The notes: generated by a model from the letters alone, not told the origin. A DNA stretch of 64,000 bases from Terrimonas sp. (GCF_003075435.1 NZ_QCZJ01000005.1:205776-269775); one strand, 5' to 3'. Counted from the stretch's first letter, positions 9,435 to 18,204 are shown. Program-made: numbers and translations.

Positions 9435-10718
9435 ATGAAAAATGAAATTCTCCTGGTTTTTGAGCTGATAACAATAATCCTCGGATTACTTTCAATCGGG
9501 CTCCTGGTATTAACCAATAAAGAAAACAAATTTGCAAACAGGCTGCTTGCAGGTAATATTGCATGCACCACATTATATATGTGTGCGGGAGCATTATCAC
9601 AGTCTGATTTTTTTCTTCATCATCCGCATTTCTACAGGGCATTCTATCCCTTTAATTTATTGATCTACCCGCTTTACTACCTGTATATCCGTGCAATTTT
9701 TACCGAAAAAAAATATTTAACGCTCAAAGATTCTCTTCACCTTGTACCTGCAATTGTGATAGCACTGCAGTTCTTACCTTTTTATGCTATGGGTACAGAA
9801 GAAAAAAGGCAATACCTGCAGATGCTATTTACCCACCCTGGAAAACTGACTTTGCTGAATGAAGGATGGTTACCTTCGGGCACAATCAGTATAATAGTGT
9901 ATGCTATAGGATTAATTTATATGGTATTCGCGATACGCATATTCAAAGAAGCACGGCAAAACAATTTTTACCTGCTTGAAGAAAGCAGGGAAAGACCCAT
10001 TATCCTTTCCTGGATAACCGCATTAACATTTACGCACCTGATCATGCCCTTTCTTTATTTCCTTATGCTTGTCATAAGTCCTCCCATGCAGGTGCGATAC
10101 ATCCCCATACTGTTTGTTCAGTCTTTTTTATTAAGCAGCCTGCTTGTTTTTCTTTTTATACGACCACAGATATTATATGGACTATCGCTTAATATCGGTC
10201 CGGAAAACACTAACCCGGGCAGCTACTCCCCCAACTCAAAAGTTGAACCGCCTGTACTTTTTATAGCATCCGGAAAAGAATCAAGCGGAATAACAGTAGC
10301 AGAAGCAGCAGACGAAGAAGAATATCCTGAAGAAGATTTTTCCGGAGATAGGCAGGTTAACGATATTTCAAAGTCTGAACATTTCCTTGAGTATGCCGAA
10401 ATAGTAGAACGCTGTTTTTCAGAGGAAAAAATTTTTTTGAAACGTGGCTTCGCACTCAAAGATCTTTCAGCTCTAACGAATATACCCCAACACCATCTTA
10501 CAATACTTTTCAATAAATACTGGGGAATGAGGTTTAATGACTACCTGAATAAATGCAGGGTTAATTATATCATTGGCAATATAAATGATCCTGCCTGGAG
10601 CAATCTTTCACTCGAAGGCATTGCCTGGCAGGCAGGATTCAGTTCCAGGATTACTTTTTTTAAGGCAGTAAAGAAGGTAACCGGGCTTTCTCCATCTGCA
10701 TTATTGAGAAGAAATTAG
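9435..10718 (+). CDS. Membrane-anchored AraC-family transcriptional regulator
   Basis: A 427-residue protein. The first ~235 residues contain about seven hydrophobic membrane segments (for example LITIILGLLSIGLLVL and YIPILFVQSFLLSSLLVFLF). An acidic linker follows (residues 285-300, EEEYPEEDF), then a C-terminal AraC-type double helix-turn-helix (from about residue 315; LSLEGIAWQAGFSSRITFFKAVKKVTGLSP). Bacteroidota use this 7-membrane-segment plus AraC arrangement for signal-responsive regulators whose DNA-binding part stays on the inner face of the membrane. The target genes are unknown; the DUF2264 cluster upstream and the lipase downstream are the nearest candidates. Confidence 0.88.
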   Translation: MKNEILLVFELITIILGLLSIGLLVLTNKENKFANRLLAGNIACTTLYMCAGALSQSDFFLHHPHFYRAFYPFNLLIYPLYYLYIRAIFTEKKYLTLKDSLHLVPAIVIALQFLPFYAMGTEEKRQYLQMLFTHPGKLTLLNEGWLPSGTISIIVYAIGLIYMVFAIRIFKEARQNNFYLLEESRERPIILSWITALTFTHLIMPFLYFLMLVISPPMQVRYIPILFVQSFLLSSLLVFLFIRPQILYGLSLNIGPENTNPGSYSPNSKVEPPVLFIASGKESSGITVAEAADEEEYPEEDFSGDRQVNDISKSEHFLEYAEIVERCFSEEKIFLKRGFALKDLSALTNIPQHHLTILFNKYWGMRFNDYLNKCRVNYIIGNINDPAWSNLSLEGIAWQAGFSSRITFFKAVKKVTGLSPSALLRRN

Positions 10719-10908
10719 CTTAACAGTAAGCCTGTTAGCTGTTTCTTATTTAAAAATGAAACATATTCTGCCTGCCCCTGCATAATATTTGAATGTGCCT
10801 GTTTTAAATTTGATACGGGTTGCGTGTTTTTATATTGTTCACCCCCCCCTCATGAAGAAACTTCCAAAAATTCCAGGATTTGTTGTATCACATTAAAATT
10901 GAGTTGAG
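10719..10908. other. Intergenic spacer before the lipase gene
   Basis: This 190-bp spacer contains an 8-9 C run near 10845 and no clear hairpin or ORF. A short string TAAAAATGAAACATAT near 10752 recurs near 13104; with only two copies it may be chance. It must hold the promoter of the lipase gene, but I cannot place it. Confidence 0.3.
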
Positions 10909-12705
10909 ATGAAACGTATTATTTTCATAATAACGGTATTTTCTCCTGTCGCTCTGTTCGCCCAAACACTTAAACCAGGGTTTGATAAGTTGGAATACCA
11001 GCAATTGATGTACATTTCAGCACATACCACTGCAGATTCCGCTTATTACAACCAGTTTCCCGCCCCCGTAGGATACCAGCTTGCATACCAATCGCAACCT
11101 TCCGGCCTTGACAATTTATGGGAATTATGGCTTGCCGGTGATACAACTACGGCCGTGATCAGTATACGGGGTACAACGGAAAAATCAGAGAGCTGGCTGG
11201 CAAATTTCTATGCAGCAATGGTTCCCGCAAAGGGAGAAATTACGTTGAACAAACAAGATGTTTTTAAATATGAGCTGGCTGTTAATCCCAAAGCTGCGGT
11301 TCATGTTGGCTGGCTTTTAAGCATGGCTTATCTTGAAAAGGAGATCATTCCTAAAATCAGGGAACTACACCAGGCAGGCGTTAGGAACTACATCATTCTT
11401 GGACATAGCCAGGGAGGGGCCATCGCCTGTTTACTGACAGCTCACCTTAATAGTCTTCAGAAGAACAACATACTGCCCGCAGCGCTGAGATTAAAAACAT
11501 ATTGCAGCGCTTCTCCCAAACCCGGAAATTTATATTTTGCCTACGAATACGAAGCCATGACACAAGGCGGATGGTCTTTCAACGTGGTAAATGCCGCAGA
11601 TTGGGTGCCAGAACTGCCCGTTTCCATTCAAACACTGGATGATTTCAATAATGTAAATCCTTTTTTAAATGCGGAAGCCATTATTAAGAAACAAAAATTT
11701 CCGGGCAACCTGGTTTTAAAACACATATATAAGCAACTGGATGGTTCAACAAAAAAGGCTCAGAGAAAATATGAAAAATACCTGGGGGAGCTGACCTCTC
11801 AAATCATCAAAAAAAACTTGCCGGGCTATGAGCCTCCCGAATATTATAGCAGCACCAACTATGTAAGGGTTGGCGTTACCATTGTTCTTTTACCTGATGA
11901 GGCATACTTTAAAGATTACCCTGATGACAAGTCTAAAATTTTCCCGCATCATTTTCATGCGCCCTACCTGGCGCTCATCAGCAGGTTACCCGAACAGCTT
12001 ATTAACTACGAAACAGGAAATCTCCGGTATATTTCGTCAGAAGCGGAACTGCAGCGGGCTAAAAATTATTTAAAAAAAGAGCCTAAAACAGGTGTATTTG
12101 TTCATTCCCATATTGGCTTGCAGGCTCCGGATCTTAAAGCGCTCAATACTGAACTTTCTGCCAATGGCTTTCTCCCCCTTGATAAAATATATTTTTTGCG
12201 GGGTGGCGGATTATATACTGTTTTCCCTCAAATAAAGATCGCTACCCTCTTCAGTTATAGTACTTACAGCGGTAAAAAAACATCCGGCATGCTTAATAAT
12301 GAACTCCGGGGAACAACCATAGGTTCTTCCATTGGATTTGTTGCAATAAATAATGAGCGCATTCAACTTATACCTTATGCAGGCGGTATATATTCCTGGT
12401 GGGGCGTAAGGTTATCTTCCGATAATGTAAGCGGAAGACCATTCAGCGAATATCTCGCCTCCCCGCAGAACCAACATCATATATCTACAAAAGGATGGAC
12501 ATGGAACTTTGGCATTCATATAGCTACCCAGCCTTTTCGTAACAAACCGCTCGCTAAAAATTTGTTGGTGGGTGTTCGTGCAGGATATGCCGAGCCTTTT
12601 AAGCGCGAAACAAAATGGTATACCAATAGTCATGCACTACAGGGAGGACCCGCGATAAATACACAGGGACAGTACCTGCAACTTTTAATAGGCGTTAAAC
12701 TATAG
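10909..12705 (+). CDS. Class-3 lipase domain fused to a C-terminal beta-rich (putative outer-membrane barrel) domain
   Basis: The 598-residue protein starts with a signal peptide ending ALFAQ. Residues ~20-270 look like an alpha/beta-hydrolase of the lipase class 3 type, with the nucleophile elbow GHSQGG (Ser167), an early ISIRGTTEKSESW that fits the oxyanion region, and a later NAADWVPELP with a candidate Asp. The C-terminal ~170 residues alternate hydrophobic and aromatic positions (IKIATLFSYSTYSG, LLVGVRAGYAEPF, GQYLQLLIGVKL) as in an outer-membrane barrel and end in a hydrophobic strand. A lipase passenger held at the outer membrane would fit, but the barrel is inferred from pattern only. 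A PldA-like phospholipase lies 1.3 kb downstream. Confidence 0.75.
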   Translation: MKRIIFIITVFSPVALFAQTLKPGFDKLEYQQLMYISAHTTADSAYYNQFPAPVGYQLAYQSQPSGLDNLWELWLAGDTTTAVISIRGTTEKSESWLANFYAAMVPAKGEITLNKQDVFKYELAVNPKAAVHVGWLLSMAYLEKEIIPKIRELHQAGVRNYIILGHSQGGAIACLLTAHLNSLQKNNILPAALRLKTYCSASPKPGNLYFAYEYEAMTQGGWSFNVVNAADWVPELPVSIQTLDDFNNVNPFLNAEAIIKKQKFPGNLVLKHIYKQLDGSTKKAQRKYEKYLGELTSQIIKKNLPGYEPPEYYSSTNYVRVGVTIVLLPDEAYFKDYPDDKSKIFPHHFHAPYLALISRLPEQLINYETGNLRYISSEAELQRAKNYLKKEPKTGVFVHSHIGLQAPDLKALNTELSANGFLPLDKIYFLRGGGLYTVFPQIKIATLFSYSTYSGKKTSGMLNNELRGTTIGSSIGFVAINNERIQLIPYAGGIYSWWGVRLSSDNVSGRPFSEYLASPQNQHHISTKGWTWNFGIHIATQPFRNKPLAKNLLVGVRAGYAEPFKRETKWYTNSHALQGGPAINTQGQYLQLLIGVKL

Positions 12706-13496
12706 TGCTATTTTACAGAAAACTCATGTAATACTGATTCAAAGTTGAAAACGGGCTAATTAATATTTTGAGATGCTGATTATATAAAACTTACACATTC
12801 ATGAATAAGTTTTTAGAAACTCCTGTTCATAGTCTGCAATTTACTTTATACCAGTATCCACATTAGGCGCCTACTTTTACGCGGGATATGCAATGTGGCT
12901 GATTAAAGGAAATTTTCAATAGCGATATACAGCTCACGGGTCTCCCTCAAAGTAAAAGTCAGTCCTGCACGTGCGGGAGATACGATGTTACACCGGCATG
13001 AGGTGAAATGCCTTGAACTAAGTAGAAATTTGTATCTAAACACATAAACAATATAGCAATTGCCTGTATAAATAAAAAATATGAATTCCAATGTTTCTAA
13101 TTTAAAAATGAAACATATAAAATATCCGGTACTTAATAAAAAAGTCCGGTTACTTATACTTTTACAGCTAATGTTACACTAATATCCGGGCAGTAAATAA
13201 TAATGCCTCAACCTTTTCACTAACTATTGTCAGCCGTTGCTAACATTATAGAGGCAACCACAAAATATTGGACTAATACGGGTGGTTAATTTTATCCTTT
13301 GAAAGCATTGTCGTACCCTATTTTATTATATTAATGTACACCTGCGAAAAATATCCGCTTTAATAAATCATAAAACAAATGCATAAACGTCAGACCACAA
13401 AATGACCATAAAAATTTTCGAGCAAATTCATACCCAAAGCGATGAAAATTTTTATGCAAAATTCCATGTTGCCAAAAAACAATAAAAAATATACAC
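12706..13496. other. Long AT-rich intergenic region, no supported gene
   Basis: This 791-bp region has only short ORFs with no protein-like features. Short translated runs (such as GAYFYAGYAMWLIKG near 12868) could be a decayed membrane-protein fragment but are too short to call. An imperfect palindrome CCTGCACGTGCGGG lies near 12964. The 3' end holds an inverted repeat (13407-13456) listed separately. I see nothing else. Confidence 0.4.
13407..13456. promoter_or_regulatory. 13-bp perfect inverted repeat upstream of the META lipoprotein gene
   Basis: CATAAAAATTTTC at 13407-13419 is exactly complementary in reverse to GAAAATTTTTATG at 13444-13456, leaving a 24-nt spacer. It ends 40 bp before the META gene. 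It could be a leader hairpin or a dimeric protein-binding site. The AT-rich arms lower the significance. Confidence 0.35.
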
Positions 13497-13952
13497 ATGA
13501 AACAGATTTACAATATTGGTATACTCCTCCTGCTTGTTTTTTCTTGTGGTTGCAAAACCGCCAAAACCCCACTGCCCCCAGAACAACCCGGCAATACGTA
13601 TACTTTGGAAGAAACATATTGGAAACTTACTGAAATAATGGGTAAAGCTGTTGGCCCAACCCCGGCAGACAAAAAGGAAATACATATAAAATTCAGAAAG
13701 GAAGGCAATAAGATCGAAGCCTTTGGAGGGTGTAACGGTTTGGGCGGCACTTACGTCTTGGAAAAAGGAGACAGGATCCGGATATCTGATTTAATTGGCA
13801 CGATGATAGCCTGCGATCAACTGGAAACAGAAAATAGATTAAAAGAAGTATTAAAAATGGCTGACAACTATAATTTGAATGGAACGCAATTAACGCTCAA
13901 TAAAGCAAGGATGGCTCCGCTTGCAAGATTTGAAGCTGTATATTTTTATTAA
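13497..13952 (+). CDS. META domain (HslJ-like) lipoprotein
   Basis: A 151-residue protein with a short signal and lipidation cysteine (VFSCGC, Cys17 or Cys19). The META/HslJ domain covers most of the rest: TYWKLTEIMGKAV, KIEAFGGCNGLGGTYVLEKGDRIRISD with the diagnostic GCN, TMIACDQLETENRL and a final MAPLARFEAVYFY matching the family's closing LxF. HslJ-type proteins are envelope proteins linked to stress or metabolite resistance in other bacteria; the precise role is unknown. It is most likely anchored in a membrane facing the periplasm. The gene appears monocistronic. Confidence 0.88.
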   Translation: MKQIYNIGILLLLVFSCGCKTAKTPLPPEQPGNTYTLEETYWKLTEIMGKAVGPTPADKKEIHIKFRKEGNKIEAFGGCNGLGGTYVLEKGDRIRISDLIGTMIACDQLETENRLKEVLKMADNYNLNGTQLTLNKARMAPLARFEAVYFY

Positions 13953-14049
13953 TATCTATTCAGATTTATTAGCGGCTTGAACCAAACCTCAGAGAAATTC
14001 AGTGGCAGCATATAACGCTACTGTGTTGTCATACTTTTTCATTACAATT

Positions 14050-14952
14050 ATGAGAAGAAATTTTTTTACCTGTATTTTAAATACCGGACTTTTTTTGATA
14101 ACATACCAGTGCGCGGCACAAACACAATTGTTCTCCGGCGAGGTGAGAAGTACAAGCATGGCAGAGCGATGGGAACTTGATACCAATACAAGAAAGAAAA
14201 CTTTTTTGATCACTCCATATAAACCAGTTTACATTACAGCAGGCAGGTGGTCAAATAATCCCAATGAACAGCCTGTAAGTGAAAACCCCAACTACAGCCT
14301 TCCTTTTAAAGTTGATTATGGAAATTATGAAGCAAAGTTTCAACTGAGTTTTAAAACCAAAGTCATCAGGGGTGTTTTTTTCAATCATGGAGACCTGTGG
14401 GTAGCTTATACGCAGAAATCACACTGGCAGATATACAACAAAAATTTTTCACGCCCTTTCAGAGAAACAAATTACGAACCTGAAGTTATTTTAAATTTTG
14501 CCACAAACTTTAACCTGTTAGGCTTTAGGACAAGAATGTTCGGGCTGATTTTTAATCACCAGAGCAATGGACGTAGTTTACCGCTTTCAAGAAGCTGGAA
14601 CAGGGTTATGCTGCAGGCCGGATTTGAGAACAGGCGTTGGAATATTTTTCTTCGTCCGTGGTACCGCCTGCCTGACAAAGAAGATGAAAATCCTGCCATT
14701 GCTGATTATGTGGGCAGAGCCGAAGCCGTTGTTATATATAATATCAAAGGACACCAGTTAGCACTAAGCGGTAACCACCCGCTGAAGTTTAACAACAGGG
14801 GAAGAGGGCGTATTCAATTTGACTGGACATTCCCCGTAGTAAGCAATTTAAAAATCAACCTTCAACTGGCAGATGGTTATGGAGAAACACTTGTAGATTA
14901 TAATCACAAGCAAACTACTATAGGAGTGAGTGTTGCGCTGATAGAATGGTAA
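14050..14952 (+). CDS. pldA: Outer membrane phospholipase A (PldA-like)
   Basis: The frame is open from 14002, but the ATG at 14050 gives a signal peptide (MRRNFF to CAAQ) and is preferred; the product is ~300 residues. The OMPLA signature is clear: IFNHQSNGRS with the catalytic His170 and Ser172 spaced as in the family (His-x-Ser), and NGRS carrying the conserved Asn-Gly. Repeated barrel strands are visible (GVFFNHGDLWVAYTQKSHWQIY, KINLQLADGYGETLVDYNHKQTTIGVSVAL). The enzyme is a 12-stranded outer-membrane barrel that hydrolyses phospholipids in the outer leaflet, normally active as a Ca2+-dependent dimer. The length agrees with the family. Confidence 0.88.
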   Translation: MRRNFFTCILNTGLFLITYQCAAQTQLFSGEVRSTSMAERWELDTNTRKKTFLITPYKPVYITAGRWSNNPNEQPVSENPNYSLPFKVDYGNYEAKFQLSFKTKVIRGVFFNHGDLWVAYTQKSHWQIYNKNFSRPFRETNYEPEVILNFATNFNLLGFRTRMFGLIFNHQSNGRSLPLSRSWNRVMLQAGFENRRWNIFLRPWYRLPDKEDENPAIADYVGRAEAVVIYNIKGHQLALSGNHPLKFNNRGRGRIQFDWTFPVVSNLKINLQLADGYGETLVDYNHKQTTIGVSVALIEW

Positions 14953-14972
14953 AGTCAAAATAATTAACATTA

Positions 14973-15347
14973 ATGAGAGGAAAATCTTCCCGCTTTTTAA
15001 TAATTATGTTTCTTTGTTGTATAATATTATCAACAGTCGGTCACGTAGAGGTGCCATATACATTGGCATCTGGATCAACACATTCCACTGAGTCCATTAA
15101 TATTACAACTGAAAATACTGATGCAAAATATGACCGGCAAAAATTATTGCATCAATGCATTACCCTGAATTTTTTGGATAGCAACACATTTGTAATTGCT
15201 TTTGATACAGTAGAGGTATACACAGGCAGGTATATATCCACAAACCAGGAACAGGTTGACATTAATGCTTTTAATATTTTAATTGATGGATTAGAAAGTA
15301 GTTTTTTAGCAGAAAGCAATAATACTTTATTAAATATATTTAAATAA
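14973..15347 (+). CDS. Hypothetical exported protein
   Basis: 124 residues, not recognised. The N-terminus has a positively charged start followed by a hydrophobic stretch (FLIIMFLCCIILSTV), compatible with a signal peptide or single membrane anchor. The rest is Thr/Asn/Ser-rich with no domain I know. It lies 20 bp after the phospholipase gene and 11 bp before the next lipoprotein gene, so the three may be cotranscribed. Composition and ATG start suggest a real gene, but no function can be given. Confidence 0.55.
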   Translation: MRGKSSRFLIIMFLCCIILSTVGHVEVPYTLASGSTHSTESINITTENTDAKYDRQKLLHQCITLNFLDSNTFVIAFDTVEVYTGRYISTNQEQVDINAFNILIDGLESSFLAESNNTLLNIFK

Positions 15348-15358
15348 ACCATGAATTT

Positions 15359-15871
15359 ATGAAGCATATTTTTTGGTGTGTTGCATTGGGTGCATTTATA
15401 CTGTTTTTATTAAGCTGTGGCGCAAAGAAGTCACAACATCAGACACGGGGCAGCGATGAGATAGCAAAAGTGATGATCCCTGAAAGTGGTTGCTATGCTT
15501 CACTTACCGGTGGTGACAGCATTTGGCTAAAAGTGGAAGTATTCCCCAACGTGGTTACCGGTGTGTTGAAGTATAATATTTCAGGCAAAGACAAAAACAC
15601 GGGAACATTTTACGGTAAACTTTATGGAGACACCCTTATTGCTGACTACAGCTTTTATTCGGAAGGAAGGCAGTCTGTAAGGCAGGTGGCTTTTCTTATT
15701 AAAGACGGCTCAGCAGTTGAGGGATATGGTGATATACAGGAACAAAACGGAAAGATTGTTTTTAATAACGTTTCCTCTATTGATTTTTCCAAAGGGTTTA
15801 ATCTTCAAAAAATATCCTGCGCAGATCATGATGAACAGTTTAGGGTTGAAGCCGTTTCACACAAGCGTTAA
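15359..15871 (+). CDS. Hypothetical lipoprotein
   Basis: A 170-residue protein with a clear lipoprotein signal (FLLSC, Cys20). The mature part has a beta-strand-like pattern: SGCYASLTGGDSIWLKVEVFPNVVTGVLKYNISGKDKNTGTFYGKLYGDTLIADYSF. This GxLxY/GxxxGxLxGDTLxxxYxF layout is common in small Bacteroidota lipoproteins that fold as lipocalin-like barrels. I do not recognise a named family. It likely ends the transcript starting at the phospholipase. Confidence 0.65.
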   Translation: MKHIFWCVALGAFILFLLSCGAKKSQHQTRGSDEIAKVMIPESGCYASLTGGDSIWLKVEVFPNVVTGVLKYNISGKDKNTGTFYGKLYGDTLIADYSFYSEGRQSVRQVAFLIKDGSAVEGYGDIQEQNGKIVFNNVSSIDFSKGFNLQKISCADHDEQFRVEAVSHKR

Positions 15872-16180
15872 AGACAAATATTTTCGGCACATGCTCACAT
15901 CCAGGTAAAATAAGAATCAGAATATAATCCCGGCTTAAATCTGTTATTCCTGTAAAAAAGTTATAAGCATAAACTACAGAAAGCATATCACGGAAATATA
16001 TTGGAGATAATTTATAGTAGAACATCAAAAATTACAAGTGTGATGCAGTTTGAATCCTTATTGTAAGCTAAAACTAAAGCCTTTGAAAAGTCTCTAACGC
16101 CTCAATATATTTCCTTTCAACGAACAACAACTTACCAAATAAGAAATAGATCGTTGAAGACTTAATGCCTCCATATAGCG

Positions 16181-16310
16181 CAAGCATAAGAACTAATGAT
16201 ATAAGCAAAGTTAGAAATAGTCAAACGCCAGGTGCAAGCTCCTGATAGTCCAAGCATATGAACTACAGATATAAGCAAAGTTAAAAATAGTCAAGAACCA
16301 GGTGCAAGCG
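16181..16310. repeat. Two tandem imperfect 60-bp direct repeats
   Basis: The block starting CAAGCATAAGAACT at 16181 recurs at 16251 as CAAGCATATGAACT, with the shared core ATAAGCAAAGTTA and the same end CCAGGTGCAAGC. By eye there are about 8 mismatches in 60 bp and a 70-bp period. With only two copies and no uniform spacer this is not a CRISPR. The second copy runs into the palindrome 16301-16323. Confidence 0.75.
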
Positions 16311-16323
16311 TCCCGCTTGTACC
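16301..16323. repeat. Palindromic repeat, copy 1 (GGTGCAAGCG...CGCTTGTACC)
   Basis: GGTGCAAGCG and CGCTTGTACC form a near-perfect inverted repeat around TCC. A second copy lies at 19979-20000, also preceded by CCA, and a half-copy at 16231. Recurrence next to RHS-related genes on both sides suggests a dispersed REP-like element. Confidence 0.7.
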
Positions 16324-16369
16324 GATAAAAGTTAAAAGGTAATAACAATAAAACCAACCATCAACCTAT

Positions 16370-16717
16370 ATGCAAAAGCTTATCCTAATGAGTGTATTGC
16401 TGATAAGTATAACAGCCGCAGCACAGCAAACTAAAACCGATACAACGAGGCAGCCATGCCTTACGGCAGGTAAACCGGCAGACAGTTCATATAAAGCGTT
16501 ATTGGATGCATACGGCGGCAGGATAACTTACAAACAGATGATGGACACAACGGGTAAATCGAAGATGATGCAGGACTATGGCATGCGTATATATGACCCG
16601 CGAATAGGCCGCTACATACCACCAGAACCAAAGCAAAACGCAGCACCTAACCCCAATGCATATACGAACAAAGAGCCGGTAAAGAAAAAGCCGGGTAATA
16701 AAAGCAAAGAAAAGTAA
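16370..16717 (+). CDS. Small exported protein containing an isolated RHS core-like motif
   Basis: 115 residues with a signal peptide (LMSVLLISITAAAQQ). Around residues 63-78 it carries QDYGMRIYDPRIGRYIPPEP, very close to the RHS repeat-associated core end (DYGMRIYDDRLGRFLSVDPL) seen in the full RHS fragment downstream. The tail is basic and Lys/Pro/Asn-rich (EPVKKKPGNKSKEK). There are no RHS repeats and no toxin tip. It could be a small standing gene that borrowed the motif, or a much-reduced RHS remnant that kept a start and stop. It is followed by a strong terminator, which supports a real transcript. Confidence 0.6.
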   Translation: MQKLILMSVLLISITAAAQQTKTDTTRQPCLTAGKPADSSYKALLDAYGGRITYKQMMDTTGKSKMMQDYGMRIYDPRIGRYIPPEPKQNAAPNPNAYTNKEPVKKKPGNKSKEK

Positions 16718-16737
16718 CCGGTAATAAAAAGTAAGAG

Positions 16738-16763
16738 CCGCTGCATCCGCAGCGGTTTTTTTT
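16738..16763 (+). terminator. Rho-independent terminator after the small RHS-motif gene
   Basis: A perfect 7-bp GC-rich stem CCGCTGC/GCAGCGG with loop ATCC is followed by eight T residues. It lies 20 bp after the stop codon of the gene at 16370-16717. Confidence 0.85.
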
Positions 16764-16860
16764 ATATCAGGGAGATTTTACTTGCTTTAATAAAATGGTC
16801 AACGGTTGTGAGGAGGCATTTTTTTAAGCTGTTGGTGTTCCGGCATCGTCGTTGCCCAAT

Positions 16861-17008
16861 AGTATTACTACAGCACAAGCGAGCGTGGCCACTGCAGTTC
16901 AATAGTAGCACTACAGCTAAGTACATAACAATAATGACGAACTACGGTAAGCTGCATATACCGCAGCGTGTTACAACTTCCCTCCTTTGGAGGGGTTGGG
17001 GGAGGCTT
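16861..17008. repeat. 148-bp duplicated leader module, copy A
   Basis: This segment, from AGTATTACTACAGCAC to GGGGGAGGCTT, aligns without gaps to 20561-20708 (offset 3,700). It ends with a GC-rich repeat CCTCCTTTGGAGGGGTTGGG. Directly after it, copy A continues into RHS sequence at one point and copy B at another, so both RHS fragments are joined to the same 148 bp. Confidence 0.8.
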
Positions 17009-18184
17009 TATGACCTCATCAGCGGCAAGGTAAACCAGGTGCATTATAACCCCGGGCAGAAAGATGAGTTTTACCACCGCTATGTATATGATGCTGAAAA
17101 CCGGCTTACGGAAGTATATACTACGGAGCACAAAGCCTTTGTTGGTTTGGAAGACCTGGAAGAAAGAGAAGCAGTATATAACTATTACCAGCATGGGCCG
17201 CTTGCCCGCACACTGCTTGGGCAGCTAAAAATAACAGGGCTTGATTATACCTATACGCTGCAGGGCTGGTTAAAGGGCATCAACAGCACCAGCCCCAGCC
17301 CCACCTACGATCCCGGCAGGGACAGGCTGATCGGCGGCGCCAACCAGTATATTGCCCAGGATATGTACAGCATAACCTTAAATTACTACCAGGGCGACTA
17401 CAGCCAGGTCAATTACACCACCAATAATATTTTCCCTTCTCACTACAGCTATATGCCGGCAGGTGAGTACAAAGCATTGTATAACGGCAATATCAGCAGC
17501 TATATCATGGGCATGCCTTCAAGGTTTTATACCCTGCTGTATAACTATAAATACGACCAACTCAACCGTTTGGTATCCATGGATGCGTACCAGGGCTTTA
17601 ATGAAAGCAATAATAACTGGACAGCGCTGTTTGCGCTTCAAACCTTTAAGGAGCGCTATAGCTACGATGCCAACGGCAATATGCAGAAGCTGATGCGCAA
17701 CAGTAATCTTACGGCAAACCCGCTGATGGATAACCTTAGCTATGCATATAAGCCCGGCACCAACCAGTTAGACCATGTAAGAGATACCACGGGCGCAGGT
17801 GTAACCTCTCACAGCAACAACTACGGCTCAGATGTAGACATTAAAGACCAGAGCGCAGGCAATTACAATTATGATGCCATCGGTAATATGGTATACGACC
17901 GTTTCAGCGGTATAGACAGCATACACTGGAACGTGTATGGCAAGATGCAGACCATATACAAGCAGGCAGGTGTTGGCTCCAACATGCGGCGGATGCATTT
18001 TTACTACGATCCTTCAGGGGAAAAGGTAGCAAAAGTAATATTGTATAACCCCACCACAACATCAGCGTATGACTTTTACTACTGGTATGTAAGAGACGCA
18101 CAGGGCAATCTGATGGCCACCTACAAAACCACGGGCAGCAATATAAGCAGCACGCCGCTGCTGCTTGCGGAGCATTATATGTAC

Positions 18185-18204
18185 GCCTGCCTGCCGGTAG
18201 GCAG
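18185..18204. repeat. 20-bp palindromic insertion breaking RHS copy A
   Basis: GCCTGCCTGCCGGTAGGCAG interrupts an RHS codon series. It is an almost perfect inverted repeat (CCTGCCTNCCGGNAGGCAGG with its neighbour base). Removing 20 bp fuses the two ORFs in frame. The same insertion sits at 20925-20944, and related GCCTGCCYG palindromes lie near 61300-61430, so it belongs to a dispersed family. Confidence 0.85.

Larger units (their letters stand above)
15872..16369. other. Intergenic region with two 60-bp direct repeats and a palindrome
   Basis: This 498-bp gap holds no supported gene. Its second half contains the direct repeats 16181-16240 and 16251-16310 and the palindrome 16301-16323, listed separately. 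It marks the border between the lipase/phospholipase region and the RHS-related sequences. Confidence 0.5.

Noticed and set aside
16181..16323. Possible CRISPR-like array
   Set aside because: Only two imperfect 60-bp units with a 10-bp gap, no regular spacers and no cas genes.
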